NCBI GenBank assembly: GCA_016927905.1
Contig: JAFGLW010000011.1
Location: forward strand, 120,022 to 184,021
Length of the DNA stretch: 64,000 nt
Source: a candidate division CSSED10-310 bacterium
GTDB taxonomy: Bacteria > CSSED10-310 > JAFGJC01
Direction of reading: 5' to 3'
Made by a program: the position numbers and the translations under genes. Positions within the stretch are counted from its first letter, which is position 1; every line of letters starts with the position of its first letter. The notes under the pieces were generated by a model. The model made no database searches. It had not been told where the DNA came from and worked only from the letters and a program-made list of their open reading frames with translations. Below, piece after piece: positions 9,135 to 18,868 of the stretch.

Positions 9135-12026
9135 TTACTCGAGATATTGAATCAACCGGTAATCCATATCCACCACCGCGAATTGCAGGTCGCACAACGC
9201 CGCGAGGATCAGCAGGTTCTCGTATGATCCTGTTCCCCCCGGCCAGTAAAAATCCAAAAGCATCTCATTCCAATACCCCGACGACGGCAAGTCGACCTTT
9301 TTCCCGCAGTCGCCATAGGGGGCGGTTTCCCAACCGGGCCAGCACCAGTATTCACCCGCATAATTAAGCAAAATATAAACATGCGCACCGAACATGACCG
9401 TACCGCCTCCTGCGGAAACATCAAGAATGAACCGGTCGCCCGGACCGTATGCAAACCGATTGGTTTCCAGGAATATACGATATGTTTGTTGAGGAATTGT
9501 TTCCAGTGTTATGGCAAGCAGCTTCATATCGGGATTGACGGGCAGGATGAGAGATTTCAGGGTTTTCTCCGGATCGGTTTCGACGATGTAATCCCAGATG
9601 AAACAACCGTCGTCATGATCAAGATTCCCCTCTCCGTCCAAAAAGCGCGAAGGGCCTTCCGGAGTCAGATAATACCGGAGCATCGATGCCGGATATTCGC
9701 CGAACATCGGACCGCTGGTCCAGTTGGAGAAATTCAGTTCGGTTGTCCGGTAACTGAAGTCTCCGTAAGTCATGCCAAGCACACCGGTTGACGGGATGCC
9801 AGTGCCAGATCTGGGATAATCTTCCAACGGCAGTGATCCGCCTGTTCCGCATCCGATCAGATGGATTGCACTGCAGTTGTATCCTTCCAGGTACAGGATT
9901 TGTCCTTGACAGGCGATGACATTCAGTTGCCCCGGTGAACAGGAAGGGACGGACCAGGGAATGGAATCCACGATGGTCTGAGCCGTTGCGCCACAGTACA
10001 ATTGTTCAGCAGCCAGAGTATTCCCCTCCGAATCAAAATTCCCGTCCAAAACGTCATTTTCCGATGCGATACCATCCAGATTAAAGTACTTTTCCAGTGG
10101 CAGACAAACCGTATTTTGAGGAGGCGGGGTCATGTCTCGGGAAATGAAATCCAACAGCATTTTATAACCTTCCCAAGGTTTATCCGGCAATTCATCCGGT
10201 GGATCAATCAGATTGCCCAGTGTGAACCAGAGAGCAGCATGAAAGCATTTTCCCGTCCTGGACTGGAATTGTTTTGCATATGCGAAATGAGTGGGTAAAA
10301 GATTGACAGTGGGCATTTCCTGCACATTGAAAGAACAAGATGTTTCACTCAGAAACCAGGGCTTTAAGGGTGAAACACCCGGATTATCCATTATCGATTC
10401 ATGCCAAGCGTCCGGGTCCATCAGTTCCGAATGGTCGGGTTCGGGGATTGTGGAATAGTACATGTCTGTTGTCAGGTAATATGTCTGAGCGGCATAGGCA
10501 TCGACGTAAGCGTCCAGACCATACTCCAGAAGCCGTGAGAAAATAGTCGTGTCGCAAGCGCCTTGTGCAATCATACATGGACGCTGGATAACGGCTCGGA
10601 TTGTGCTGGACACATGAGACAGAGCCCTGACATAGCCCTCCAGAACAGTCGAAAAACTCGTTTTATAAGGGTCAGCAGCCGAGCCGATTTCATTGCCGTA
10701 TTGAAACCAAGCCAGGGGAAACCGGGTGGCCCACGCTTCGATCCAAAGATCAAAGAAATGCCAATATTCCGAAATAACCAAAGTGTGATCAACCGTGATT
10801 TCCCCGCTGTAAACGGTGTGGGTTCCATCTGTTACGACGACCCGGCATATTCCGGGAGCCAGAGCGGTGAATTTGCCGGAGAAGTCGACCCGGCCGACCG
10901 ATTGGTTGTCCACGGTCCAGATGAATCCGGCTGATCCCTTCCTGCGGGCTGAAAACTGAATGGTATCGTTCACGACCGCAGCGAGTTTCCAGGGATAACT
11001 GATCAGAATTTCCATGGCCGTCAACCGGATCGTATTGCTTCTTTCCTCCATATCGGTACTCAAATAAAGATTGGTCTGACCGCTTCCGATCACTGTAAAT
11101 ACACCGGCGGGATCGTCAAGACGTAAAACCGAAGGATCGAAGATCCATTGGATCTTCCCATTTACAGCGCCATCCATCATCAGATCGATGGTGTCACCCA
11201 CCGCCGCCTTGTTGTTGAATCCGGGCCAGGTGCTGCGGATCCACACATCCACGATCTCCACCTGACACTCCGCTGTCGTCCCCAGGGCATCCGTCACAAT
11301 GACCGTTGCAGTTCCGGCTTTCAGCGCTGTGAATTCACCGGTATCCGGATCGATCCGGGCCAGATCTGGTTCGAGGACTCCCCATTGATGGGGCTGGCCA
11401 CTTCCGCAGCTGTAAAACCGACAGGTTGAATTTTTAAGGACAGACGATTTGACCCGGGTGACAATCGGTTTTACCTCAATATCCGAGGAATGGAAGGAAC
11501 CCTGGGATCCTTCTGCCTGAATCCGGCAGACACCCTCGCCCATCGCAGTGAAAACGCCGTTATCGTTAACCGTTCCCACGGCAGGATCCGATGAACTCCA
11601 CGTAAAATTATCCACCGGTCTGGCCTGCATGGATACGCTGTCTCCCAGCGCAACATCCAGGATGCCGTCATTGGGGAAATGATCCAGGTACATTCCCCTG
11701 GCGATCCACCATGCTTCTTCCAGGCGAATGACGGGAGTCAGCCGATGATCCAGGCAGAAGTCGTAAAACGTGTCGCCGGTGTTTGGCGCAGGACCCGGTT
11801 CCGTCTCCGACGGGGCCCCGTATACGGTCGTGATCGCCCAGGCCGGTTCTCCGACATCGTTAAAGTCCAAATGGTTTTTGTCAAAATGAAATCCGTAAAA
11901 AACCTGGGCTGAAAATCCAGTCGGCGGAGCCGCTGCCGAAACCGTGAAGACCAGAACCGCAAAGCAGCCATACAACCGATCCCTGAATACCCGCTTCAAT
12001 CCGGCTGACAATGCGTCACGATTCAC
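9135..12026 (-). CDS. Secreted BIG-repeat protein with split glycoside-hydrolase-like barrel
   Basis: 963 residues with an N-terminal signal segment (CFAVLVFTVSAAAPPTG). Residues about 41-120 look like the start of a TIM-barrel hydrolase (FYGFHFDKNHLDF, TPVIRLEEAWWIARG). Residues about 122-415 hold four bacterial Ig-like (BIG_2) repeats with recurring xGxFTAxxxG segments. The barrel then seems to resume (about 418-640) with WFQYGNEIG (Glu446, candidate acid/base) and WFLSETS (Glu561, candidate nucleophile), the spacing seen in clan GH-A enzymes. The last 110 residues are the module shared with three other secreted proteins here (GEYWCWPGW, FYWPGGTG). The GTG at 12026 is the longest start; a TTG at 11999 gives a tidier signal peptide. 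Hydrolase activity is an inference, and substrate is unknown. Last gene of the kinase operon. Confidence 0.78.
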   Translation of the reverse strand: MNRDALSAGLKRVFRDRLYGCFAVLVFTVSAAAPPTGFSAQVFYGFHFDKNHLDFNDVGEPAWAITTVYGAPSETEPGPAPNTGDTFYDFCLDHRLTPVIRLEEAWWIARGMYLDHFPNDGILDVALGDSVSMQARPVDNFTWSSSDPAVGTVNDNGVFTAMGEGVCRIQAEGSQGSFHSSDIEVKPIVTRVKSSVLKNSTCRFYSCGSGQPHQWGVLEPDLARIDPDTGEFTALKAGTATVIVTDALGTTAECQVEIVDVWIRSTWPGFNNKAAVGDTIDLMMDGAVNGKIQWIFDPSVLRLDDPAGVFTVIGSGQTNLYLSTDMEERSNTIRLTAMEILISYPWKLAAVVNDTIQFSARRKGSAGFIWTVDNQSVGRVDFSGKFTALAPGICRVVVTDGTHTVYSGEITVDHTLVISEYWHFFDLWIEAWATRFPLAWFQYGNEIGSAADPYKTSFSTVLEGYVRALSHVSSTIRAVIQRPCMIAQGACDTTIFSRLLEYGLDAYVDAYAAQTYYLTTDMYYSTIPEPDHSELMDPDAWHESIMDNPGVSPLKPWFLSETSCSFNVQEMPTVNLLPTHFAYAKQFQSRTGKCFHAALWFTLGNLIDPPDELPDKPWEGYKMLLDFISRDMTPPPQNTVCLPLEKYFNLDGIASENDVLDGNFDSEGNTLAAEQLYCGATAQTIVDSIPWSVPSCSPGQLNVIACQGQILYLEGYNCSAIHLIGCGTGGSLPLEDYPRSGTGIPSTGVLGMTYGDFSYRTTELNFSNWTSGPMFGEYPASMLRYYLTPEGPSRFLDGEGNLDHDDGCFIWDYIVETDPEKTLKSLILPVNPDMKLLAITLETIPQQTYRIFLETNRFAYGPGDRFILDVSAGGGTVMFGAHVYILLNYAGEYWCWPGWETAPYGDCGKKVDLPSSGYWNEMLLDFYWPGGTGSYENLLILAALCDLQFAVVDMDYRLIQYLE

Positions 12027-12086
12027 CCGATCATTTTAGGGTACGTGAGCGTGAAAGATCAATTGCCTCCGCTGGTCGCCCGTGCT

Positions 12087-14321
12087 TCAGTTCAAGTGCG
12101 ATTTCACCAGTTCGTTCAAGACTGGGCCGTCCGGATCGATGGCTCTGGAATAAGGGGAATCGAGTGCTTTTTTTGCCGCTGCCAGGGCCGGGTCATTGAG
12201 ACCGAGTGACGAATATGACAGGGAAATGAGGAAGGCGAGTGTTCCGCCGGAAACGCCTGGTCCGAAATCCAGCGAACATTTTTCATAACCCTCGGTGATG
12301 GCTGCCCCATAATCACCCAGCGCATGAAGGCATATTCCTCGGTTCAGGGCGGCGGGATTTTGCATGCGGGGGAGAATTTCCATTTCCCCGATCTGCGCCA
12401 GGCGCAGGTTGTAATGCTCGGACGGATCGCCGAGGGGAAGCATGAGTGGCTCAAAAGCGGCATAAACCGTGAAGAATCTCTGAATGCTGCCCTGAAGTAC
12501 CGCCAGTTGAAACTGATCGGGGCCGGTCTTCTCTTCGACGATCTCCCGAAACTGCTCGTATGAACTGACCGGTTTCCCGTCGAGATTCATCAGAAAATCA
12601 CCGGCTTTGACGGGCAGAGATGCCGACGGTCCGTTCGGATCGATACCCACAATCATCAGCTTATTCCGGCAATCGACCAGTTTCAGGCCGAGCCAGTACC
12701 GTGCGATCGCAGGTGGATTTTCCAAAAGAGACCGGATGAATTCGGGAATTGTTTCCGGCGGTTGTCCCGGCGGGAACTCGATGACATCCGGATGGTTCTG
12801 ACCCGGTGAAATCAGGAACAGGATGCTGGCAGGGCCGTTTTCCGCTTCTTCCACTCTGGCAATGGCATACAACCGGGCATTCGCATCGTTCAGGGTTGCC
12901 GGGAGTGTTTGCAGGAATTCGGGCCAATTGAGCTGTCCCGGGTCGGGAACATCCGATATCCGCTCAATAATGGTCGCGACACCGGGGCGAATCCGGAACC
13001 GCTGCTCGATTTGAGGTGAATACCGGTTGAAAGCCCGGGTCTGACGGAGCCAAGCGTCAATCTTCAGATCGGCATCCCGGCTCAGAACCGGATTTCTGCA
13101 GGCGGTGCCAAGAAACAGCAATGTCGGCCGGGGACAGGCCTGGACGGTGATCGAGTTGCCGGAGGGTACTGTCACCGTGTCGAACCATTCCGAACGGGAG
13201 CCGAGTTCGATGCGGATCATCCGGTCTCCCGCACATGAAGTCTCCAGGTGGATCGGTGTTCTGCCTTTTTTTTCGTTTTCGATATATACCGGTGCTCCGG
13301 ATGGGTGAGATATCACCGTCAAATCTCCGAAATCCGGTTCCATAACCACCGGCGGAATGAAGAATTCACCCAGCTCCACCTGTATTTTGAATGTTTGGCT
13401 TTTAAAGCAGTTTGCGGAAAAACGGACAATGTGATCTCCAACCGGAATATAGTCGATCAGGAGGGGAACGGACACCGATTCCGGATCCAGATCATCGGTC
13501 TGGGTCTGGGTGATATATTCCGAATACAGCTGGGGGTGATCCGTCAACCTTCCTTCTGTCGTTCCGACGGTATTCCCGTCGATCTCCACGGTGATTCCCG
13601 GCGGGGACGTCATGATCTGGCAGCTTCCGGATGCCTTGACCAGGGACGCCTCAATCCGGGTTTCCTTTCCCGCTTCGACGGAAACTTGAATCTCACGGGA
13701 TTCATAGCCCTGATGGCTGAGCACGAGCAGGTGGTCGCCGGCCGGAACATGTGCGCCCAGAATAGGGGAGATTCCAAGGAATCTGCCGGCAATATTGATC
13801 TTTGCCTGGACAGGTGTGGATGTGACTGTCAGAAAACCAACCATATCCTCACGGATGGATTCAAAAAACCGGGCCAGATCGGGATTGGCGATTGTGCTGT
13901 CCAGTGCAGCGCCTGGAGAGCGTCTGAGCAGGTCTTCGAATGCCTTTCTGGCGTCATCTTTCCGGTTGTGGTAAAAATTCGATGCACCTTCGACCATGTT
14001 GAATCGGTCCAGGATATTCCAGGGTCGGGGGTCGGTCGTTTCGGTTTCGGGTGTTTCCGTCTGCAGGAACGGATCGAGACTCCGCCTCAATGCGTTCAGG
14101 TCGGATTGCATTTGGCCGGGATCCAGTTCCCTGAAATTGCGTTCGATGAATTCCAGATTCCGGCTGATTTCAGTCAATGTCGTTACCGGAGCCAGTGTTT
14201 CTTCGATGATGTTCTGAGACAGAGAAGGCGCCGTGCCGGATACGAGTGCGGCGATGAACAACCGGGTCAGCACAACACGGTCAATCCAGCCGGTATATCG
14301 TTTTCGCTTTTCGGTCTCCAA
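12087..14321 (-). CDS. Envelope protein with PEGA repeats and a PDZ domain
   Basis: 744 residues. A hydrophobic N-terminal segment (VVLTRLFIAALVSGTAPSLSQ) suggests export. Residues about 45-150 are helical. Then come three PEGA-type beta repeats (about 160-230, 232-330, 333-400) with SxPxGxxVxIxxxxxGxTP-like cores such as SHPSGAPVYIENEKKGRTP. A PDZ domain follows at about 560-625 (GIDPNGPSASLPVKAGDFLMNLDGKPV), with TPR-like helices at the end. PEGA domains are thought to bind surface or peptidoglycan-linked components, and PDZ domains bind peptide termini. It overlaps the upstream gene by 41 bp and shares PEGA domains with the operon's kinase, which suggests one envelope-sensing system. No catalytic motif was found. 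Confidence 0.8.
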   Translation of the reverse strand: METEKRKRYTGWIDRVVLTRLFIAALVSGTAPSLSQNIIEETLAPVTTLTEISRNLEFIERNFRELDPGQMQSDLNALRRSLDPFLQTETPETETTDPRPWNILDRFNMVEGASNFYHNRKDDARKAFEDLLRRSPGAALDSTIANPDLARFFESIREDMVGFLTVTSTPVQAKINIAGRFLGISPILGAHVPAGDHLLVLSHQGYESREIQVSVEAGKETRIEASLVKASGSCQIMTSPPGITVEIDGNTVGTTEGRLTDHPQLYSEYITQTQTDDLDPESVSVPLLIDYIPVGDHIVRFSANCFKSQTFKIQVELGEFFIPPVVMEPDFGDLTVISHPSGAPVYIENEKKGRTPIHLETSCAGDRMIRIELGSRSEWFDTVTVPSGNSITVQACPRPTLLFLGTACRNPVLSRDADLKIDAWLRQTRAFNRYSPQIEQRFRIRPGVATIIERISDVPDPGQLNWPEFLQTLPATLNDANARLYAIARVEEAENGPASILFLISPGQNHPDVIEFPPGQPPETIPEFIRSLLENPPAIARYWLGLKLVDCRNKLMIVGIDPNGPSASLPVKAGDFLMNLDGKPVSSYEQFREIVEEKTGPDQFQLAVLQGSIQRFFTVYAAFEPLMLPLGDPSEHYNLRLAQIGEMEILPRMQNPAALNRGICLHALGDYGAAITEGYEKCSLDFGPGVSGGTLAFLISLSYSSLGLNDPALAAAKKALDSPYSRAIDPDGPVLNELVKSHLN

Positions 14322-15528
14322 GATAGAATCCCCCGTCGTTCCCGATGGCGATTTGAGAAGAATTGCTTGTTTTCAAGCCGATCTGAGCCAGTGAAAAGGT
14401 CGCGATGTTCGTGAGAGCTGTGTTAAAGACATATACCGCTTCCGCTTCACTGTCCAGAACATACAGATGTCCGAAACCGTCGACCGCCATATCGACCGGA
14501 TGGAGCATGGTGTATCCGGAAGTCTGAAACCCCATCTCCCGGGTCATCTCCCCGGTATAATTGAAAAACAAGATCTTCTGCTGGACGGGAATCAGCAGCC
14601 ATGTTCCGCCGTGCGGACTGGCGCAGAACACTTCATCTCCCTTGAATGAAAATCCTTTTTTGAGATCCCGGAACATTCCTTCCGCATCGAATTGCAGGAT
14701 TCCCTTCGCATTCCGGTCCAAAACCCAGTATTCACCCGGTGTGGTCCATACGGCGTCAACGATCTTTTTGAATTCATACCCGCGGAAGCGGATGGGAGCG
14801 GTTTCGGTACCGATGGTTGTATCTCCCGCAAACAGTAATTCGGAATCTTGTCCCTGATTGATATTCCGGATACCCGGCACGATGGCGGTCTTTCGAATGG
14901 TTCTGCCGGATTCAGGATGAATTTCAACGAGCATCCCCTTCCGATCGGCCGCATAAAGGCTGTTGGAATGCAGCGGGATGCAAAACATATCCAGCGATTC
15001 CAATGCGGTTGTATCGGCATTGAAAGAGCGGTTGATTCTGAGCGGGTCGGTTTTGAAGATGTATAACCGAGCCAGAAGATCAATCCGGTTGTCGATGTGT
15101 GAAAATTTCTCATCGGGACCGGGATGAAGTTTTATTCTCTGGAGAGACATGAACGCTTCGTTGATCCGGGACTGGGCGACCTTCAAGTTTGTGTACAATT
15201 GCAGGGCGTTGAGACAGATATCTCCGTTCGCCCTTCTGAGAAGCACCCTGCACAGATCCACTTCCGCCTGTGTGTACTGCTGAGTCTGAAAAAAATATCC
15301 GGCTCGCCCGACCAGCGCCGGATCGATGATATCCCCGTCGGAAAACAGCTCCAGAACCCGATCGTATTTTGATTTGGCGGCAAGCCAATCCGGGACCGAT
15401 CTGCTGCGCATCAGCGTATCCGCCAGTTCGATATCGGCCAGTCCGGAGGCAGGGTCGGAATCGGGATGAACAGCTGCTGGAACGAGCATGAACAATGCGA
15501 ATACTGCCGCCGCGAAACTGAATCTCAT
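14281..15528 (-). CDS. Exported TPR/NHL-propeller-like protein
   Basis: 415 residues from the ATG at 15528, chosen because it makes an ATGA overlap with the kinase stop and starts a clear signal peptide (MRFSFAAAVFALFMLVPAAVHP). Residues about 30-150 are helical and TPR-like (YDRVLELFSDGD, AQSRINEAFMSLQRIKLHP). The rest, about 175-415, is a beta-propeller with NHL-like blades (HPVDMAVDGFGHLYVLDSEAEAV and IAIGNDGGFYLGDRKAKTI). No enzyme motif is seen; it is probably a periplasmic scaffold or ligand-binding protein. Translation is likely coupled to both neighbours. The family is not recognised beyond these folds. Confidence 0.78.
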   Translation of the reverse strand: MRFSFAAAVFALFMLVPAAVHPDSDPASGLADIELADTLMRSRSVPDWLAAKSKYDRVLELFSDGDIIDPALVGRAGYFFQTQQYTQAEVDLCRVLLRRANGDICLNALQLYTNLKVAQSRINEAFMSLQRIKLHPGPDEKFSHIDNRIDLLARLYIFKTDPLRINRSFNADTTALESLDMFCIPLHSNSLYAADRKGMLVEIHPESGRTIRKTAIVPGIRNINQGQDSELLFAGDTTIGTETAPIRFRGYEFKKIVDAVWTTPGEYWVLDRNAKGILQFDAEGMFRDLKKGFSFKGDEVFCASPHGGTWLLIPVQQKILFFNYTGEMTREMGFQTSGYTMLHPVDMAVDGFGHLYVLDSEAEAVYVFNTALTNIATFSLAQIGLKTSNSSQIAIGNDGGFYLGDRKAKTIYRLD

Positions 15529-17753
15529 CGACAACCCTGCAGTTTGGGAACGCTTCTGTTCTGACCGCTGATTATTTTCACCCATCGACTGACGCTTCCG
15601 GGACAATCGTCCCATTTAAACGTCACGTTGTAAAGCCCGGGTGCCAGTTCGAACCGCCCCGGAGCGGTTCCAATCTCTTTATCCTGAATATAGACCCGGC
15701 ATCCCGGTTGATCCGCGTTCACGATCATTGTTCCGGTCGGTTCGATGGATATCTGGTGGATTTTATTTTGTTTCACTGTGACCGTATGTTCAGAATCCAG
15801 GAGAAATTCCTCATTCAGGATCCTGAATTTGTGAGTGCCTTCCGTCAGGGTGAAAGTCTTGTCTTGGATGCCGCGGGACAGAACGCGGTTTCGGGAGTAA
15901 ACGTCCACGGGGTATGGGGAGTTCACCCGGATTCTGCCTTTGGGAACCGGTATGGAAGTCGGTGACGGGAGTTTTTCCAGGGAAAGTTCGATCAGATTAG
16001 TTTTCAGATGCGGGTCAGCGGTGAATGTTTGCCGTGTGGGAGCGTAACCGTCTTGGTGCAGTTCCACAACCGATTCCGCCCCGGTTTGAAAGGAAAACTC
16101 CGTCGGAGTGTGTTTTCCCGTATCGATCGAATCAATAAAAACTCTGGCTCCGGACGGGTTGGATCGTATCCGGACAGACAGGTATTCGGGTACCATCTGC
16201 ACGCTGAGAACATAGCCGTCCCGGGAAACGGTTAGGGTGGCTTCCGGGGGTGGGGATTCCAGCATCATTGGCCCGGTATCGGTCATCGGAACCGTCAGGA
16301 TCAGATTCACCGGCTGGCATGCGGGATGACTGATGGACAGGTTGTGGCTGCTGCCGTATTGCCAGGCAATATCCTGAACAGACGGACTGGAATCGATGGG
16401 GATGAAATCCAATTCGATCGCGGCTTCTTCGGGTTCGATCCGGATCGAAATCTGCGTTTCGAAGATACCGGGAGCGATTCCGATCAGGCGGAGGAATCCA
16501 TCCTTCCCCAGAATAAAATACGTGCTGCCCGCCGCGATCAGGAGAATAAATAAAACGATCATCGGGAACCGAAGCGCTTCCAAGAACCGGGATCCGCGGT
16601 ATTCGGTGTCGAGATCCGAAGCGAGACCGGTATTGGATACCGGCGTGATTGTATCGATCCCGGACAGAGTGTCTACGGGATCTGGACCGGTGGTTTGAGA
16701 ATCCACTGAAGTCTCCGCTTTCGCCGGCACCGGCGGGTCGGATCGTTTCCGGGTTTCGTGCGGCGGCCCAGTATCATCGATAATCATCGGGCTGCGGACG
16801 AGTTCCGATCCGAGAACCAGCTCCAGAAATTTGACGAATTCCTGCTGGGACGTTCTCAGACCGGACCGTCGTTCGAACTGTTCGATTGACTGTCGGATAT
16901 CACCGGCGGTCTGGTAGCGGTCTTCACGGTTGCGCGCCAGGCATCTGGCAATGATGGCATCGATTTCCGGTGGAAGCGTCGGGATGATTTCGATCGGCGG
17001 CACATATTCGGCTTTCTCGATTTTTCGTAGAATGCCGAATTCGGTATCGGAGGCGAAGGGTCTCTCCCCCGTGACCAATTCATAAAATACGATCCCCATG
17101 GAAAACAGATCCGAACGACGGTCCAGCTCTTCGGATTTGACCTGTTCCGGGGAAAGATAAGCGATCTTGCCTCTTATCATGCCTTCTGCGAGAGTCTGAA
17201 AACACCTGGTTGTCGCCAGTGCGATTCCAAAATCCATCAGCTTGATTTCGCCGCTGAACGAAACCATAACATTCTTGGGATTGATATCCCTGTGAACGAT
17301 CTCCAGCGGCCGGCCCCGAAGATCCGTACGGGAATGCGCGTAATCCAGCGCCGCACATATGTTTTTCAGAATATAGTTGATTTGACTCAGGGGAAACTGC
17401 CGTCCGGTTTCCTGCAATGCTGACACAAGATCGTTCAGATTGAGGCCATGGATGTATTCCATAGCGATATAGTATGTGTCATTTTCCTGATCATAATCAT
17501 AAATCTGAACGATATTGGGATGCTGAAGTTGAGCCGCCACCCGTGCTTCTGATGAGAACATCGCCAGGAACTCTTTATCCCGGGACAGGTGCGGAAGAAT
17601 CACCTTGATGGCAACGATTTTTTCAAAACCGTGCGGCCCGATCCGGCGCGCTCTGTATATTTCCGCCATCCCGCCCAGATCGATTTTTTCCAGGAGTTGG
17701 TACTGTCCGAGTTTCAGGCCGTTTATCCCCCACCTGATCACGAAACCTAGCAT
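15525..17753 (-). CDS. Membrane Ser/Thr protein kinase with extracytoplasmic PEGA domains
   Basis: 742 residues. The cytoplasmic Hanks-type kinase domain (about 16-290) has a glycine loop (DLGGMAEIY), catalytic Lys50 (VAIKVI), the catalytic loop HRDINPKN (Asp156), DFG (174-176) and SPE for APE, so it should be active. A Pro/Thr-rich linker leads to one transmembrane helix (about 395-414). The outside part carries several PEGA-like beta repeats (for example SNPSGARVFIDSIDTGKHTP). This is the one-pass receptor-kinase layout: the PEGA region may sense envelope ligands and the kinase phosphorylates cytoplasmic targets. It is the first gene of a four-gene operon, 79 bp from the divergent GalT-like gene. 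Kinase identity is sure; ligand and targets are unknown. Confidence 0.92.
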   Translation of the reverse strand: MLGFVIRWGINGLKLGQYQLLEKIDLGGMAEIYRARRIGPHGFEKIVAIKVILPHLSRDKEFLAMFSSEARVAAQLQHPNIVQIYDYDQENDTYYIAMEYIHGLNLNDLVSALQETGRQFPLSQINYILKNICAALDYAHSRTDLRGRPLEIVHRDINPKNVMVSFSGEIKLMDFGIALATTRCFQTLAEGMIRGKIAYLSPEQVKSEELDRRSDLFSMGIVFYELVTGERPFASDTEFGILRKIEKAEYVPPIEIIPTLPPEIDAIIARCLARNREDRYQTAGDIRQSIEQFERRSGLRTSQQEFVKFLELVLGSELVRSPMIIDDTGPPHETRKRSDPPVPAKAETSVDSQTTGPDPVDTLSGIDTITPVSNTGLASDLDTEYRGSRFLEALRFPMIVLFILLIAAGSTYFILGKDGFLRLIGIAPGIFETQISIRIEPEEAAIELDFIPIDSSPSVQDIAWQYGSSHNLSISHPACQPVNLILTVPMTDTGPMMLESPPPEATLTVSRDGYVLSVQMVPEYLSVRIRSNPSGARVFIDSIDTGKHTPTEFSFQTGAESVVELHQDGYAPTRQTFTADPHLKTNLIELSLEKLPSPTSIPVPKGRIRVNSPYPVDVYSRNRVLSRGIQDKTFTLTEGTHKFRILNEEFLLDSEHTVTVKQNKIHQISIEPTGTMIVNADQPGCRVYIQDKEIGTAPGRFELAPGLYNVTFKWDDCPGSVSRWVKIISGQNRSVPKLQGCR

Positions 17754-17832
17754 TTCCCCGGGCTCGAAGCAAGAAACGGAATCGATAAATACATTGAAAC
17801 CGGGCGGGGACCCATGTAAAATACCGCCGGTA

Positions 17833-18867
17833 ATGATCGTTTTTGATTCCAGACAGGAAATCGCCGAGTTTCATCTGCCCGAAGATTCTGAAACGCTGAG
17901 CGAACATCCGGTGGAGTTCCGCCGAGATCCCCTGACCGGGCATACCAGTATTCTCGCCCGGAATATCGTTAAAAAACGAGAGCTTTTTTTCGGGGAAACG
18001 GATTTTGATCTGATCCGGGAACTGGCAGAAAAAACCCGCAACGGCTGTTTTTTCTGTCCGGAACGGGTTGAGACCGTGACGCCGACCTATCCGGAATCAT
18101 TCATCCCGGGAGGTCGTTTGAGGGGATCCCGGTCCATATTGTTTCCCAATCTTTTTCCGCTGGCGCGTATCCATGCCGTTGCTACAATTCCTCAGACCCA
18201 TTTCCTGATGCCGGACGGATTTACCCGGGATTGGCTGGCGGATGTGTTGTTATTGTGCGGAGGGTTTATTGCACGCGTACACCGCGCATTTCCGGAACTG
18301 CCCTTCATCAGCATCAATGTCAACCACATGCCTCCAGCGGGCGCCAGCCTGTTTCATCCGCATTTTCAAGTCTTCGGATCCGAAAAAACGCCTTACGAGA
18401 TCGAGCACCACATTAAACTCAGCAACGCATATCATGAAGCCAACGGAATACAATACTGGGATGACCTGACCGGGACGGAAGAAGCCCTGGCGGAACGCTG
18501 GATCGCCGGTACGGGACGGTGGAAATGGATATCGGCATTTGCGCCCCGGGGAGCAAACGAAATACTGGCGGTTCATTCCAGGGCGGTCAGCCCGTTTGAT
18601 CTGACCGCCGATGATTACAGCGAACTGGCTGGCGGCGCCGCCGGGATACTCGGATACCATCATCAGTGCGGCTACTCAAGCTTCAACTGCTCCGTTACCG
18701 GGGGAGTTCCCGGGAGTCATATGCGTGTGGTGGTTCGGTTCATCACAAGGCAGAATTTCAGAGCTGCATATCGAACGGATGATTATTTCCTTCAGAAGTT
18801 CATGGGAGCCGAACTGGCGGTGGTGACACCGGAAGATCTTGCCCGGTCGGTTCGCGAATGGTTCTGA
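17833..18867 (+). CDS. Galactose-1-phosphate uridylyltransferase-like nucleotidyltransferase
   Basis: 344 residues. EFRRDPLTGHTSILA near the N-terminus matches the GalT start region (DPLTGxWVILA). CFFC (about residues 75-78) is the first half of the zinc site. NHMPPAGASLFHPHFQVF contains the catalytic HPH of the GalT/HIT-like fold, which forms a nucleotidyl-His intermediate. It would swap UMP (or another NMP) between a sugar 1-phosphate and a UDP-sugar. The sugar is not certain, since the family also includes ADP-glucose phosphorylase-like members. The ATG at 17833 replaces a longer frame that runs antisense through the kinase start. Two bases separate its stop from the next gene, a GT-C enzyme, so it may supply nucleotide sugars to the glycan genes. 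Confidence 0.85.
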   Translation: MIVFDSRQEIAEFHLPEDSETLSEHPVEFRRDPLTGHTSILARNIVKKRELFFGETDFDLIRELAEKTRNGCFFCPERVETVTPTYPESFIPGGRLRGSRSILFPNLFPLARIHAVATIPQTHFLMPDGFTRDWLADVLLLCGGFIARVHRAFPELPFISINVNHMPPAGASLFHPHFQVFGSEKTPYEIEHHIKLSNAYHEANGIQYWDDLTGTEEALAERWIAGTGRWKWISAFAPRGANEILAVHSRAVSPFDLTADDYSELAGGAAGILGYHHQCGYSSFNCSVTGGVPGSHMRVVVRFITRQNFRAAYRTDDYFLQKFMGAELAVVTPEDLARSVREWF

Positions 18868-18868
18868 A

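Noticed and set aside
13248..14414. 388-codon plus-strand frame
   Set aside because: Antisense to the PEGA-PDZ gene; no motif, and Cys/Arg-rich shadow composition.
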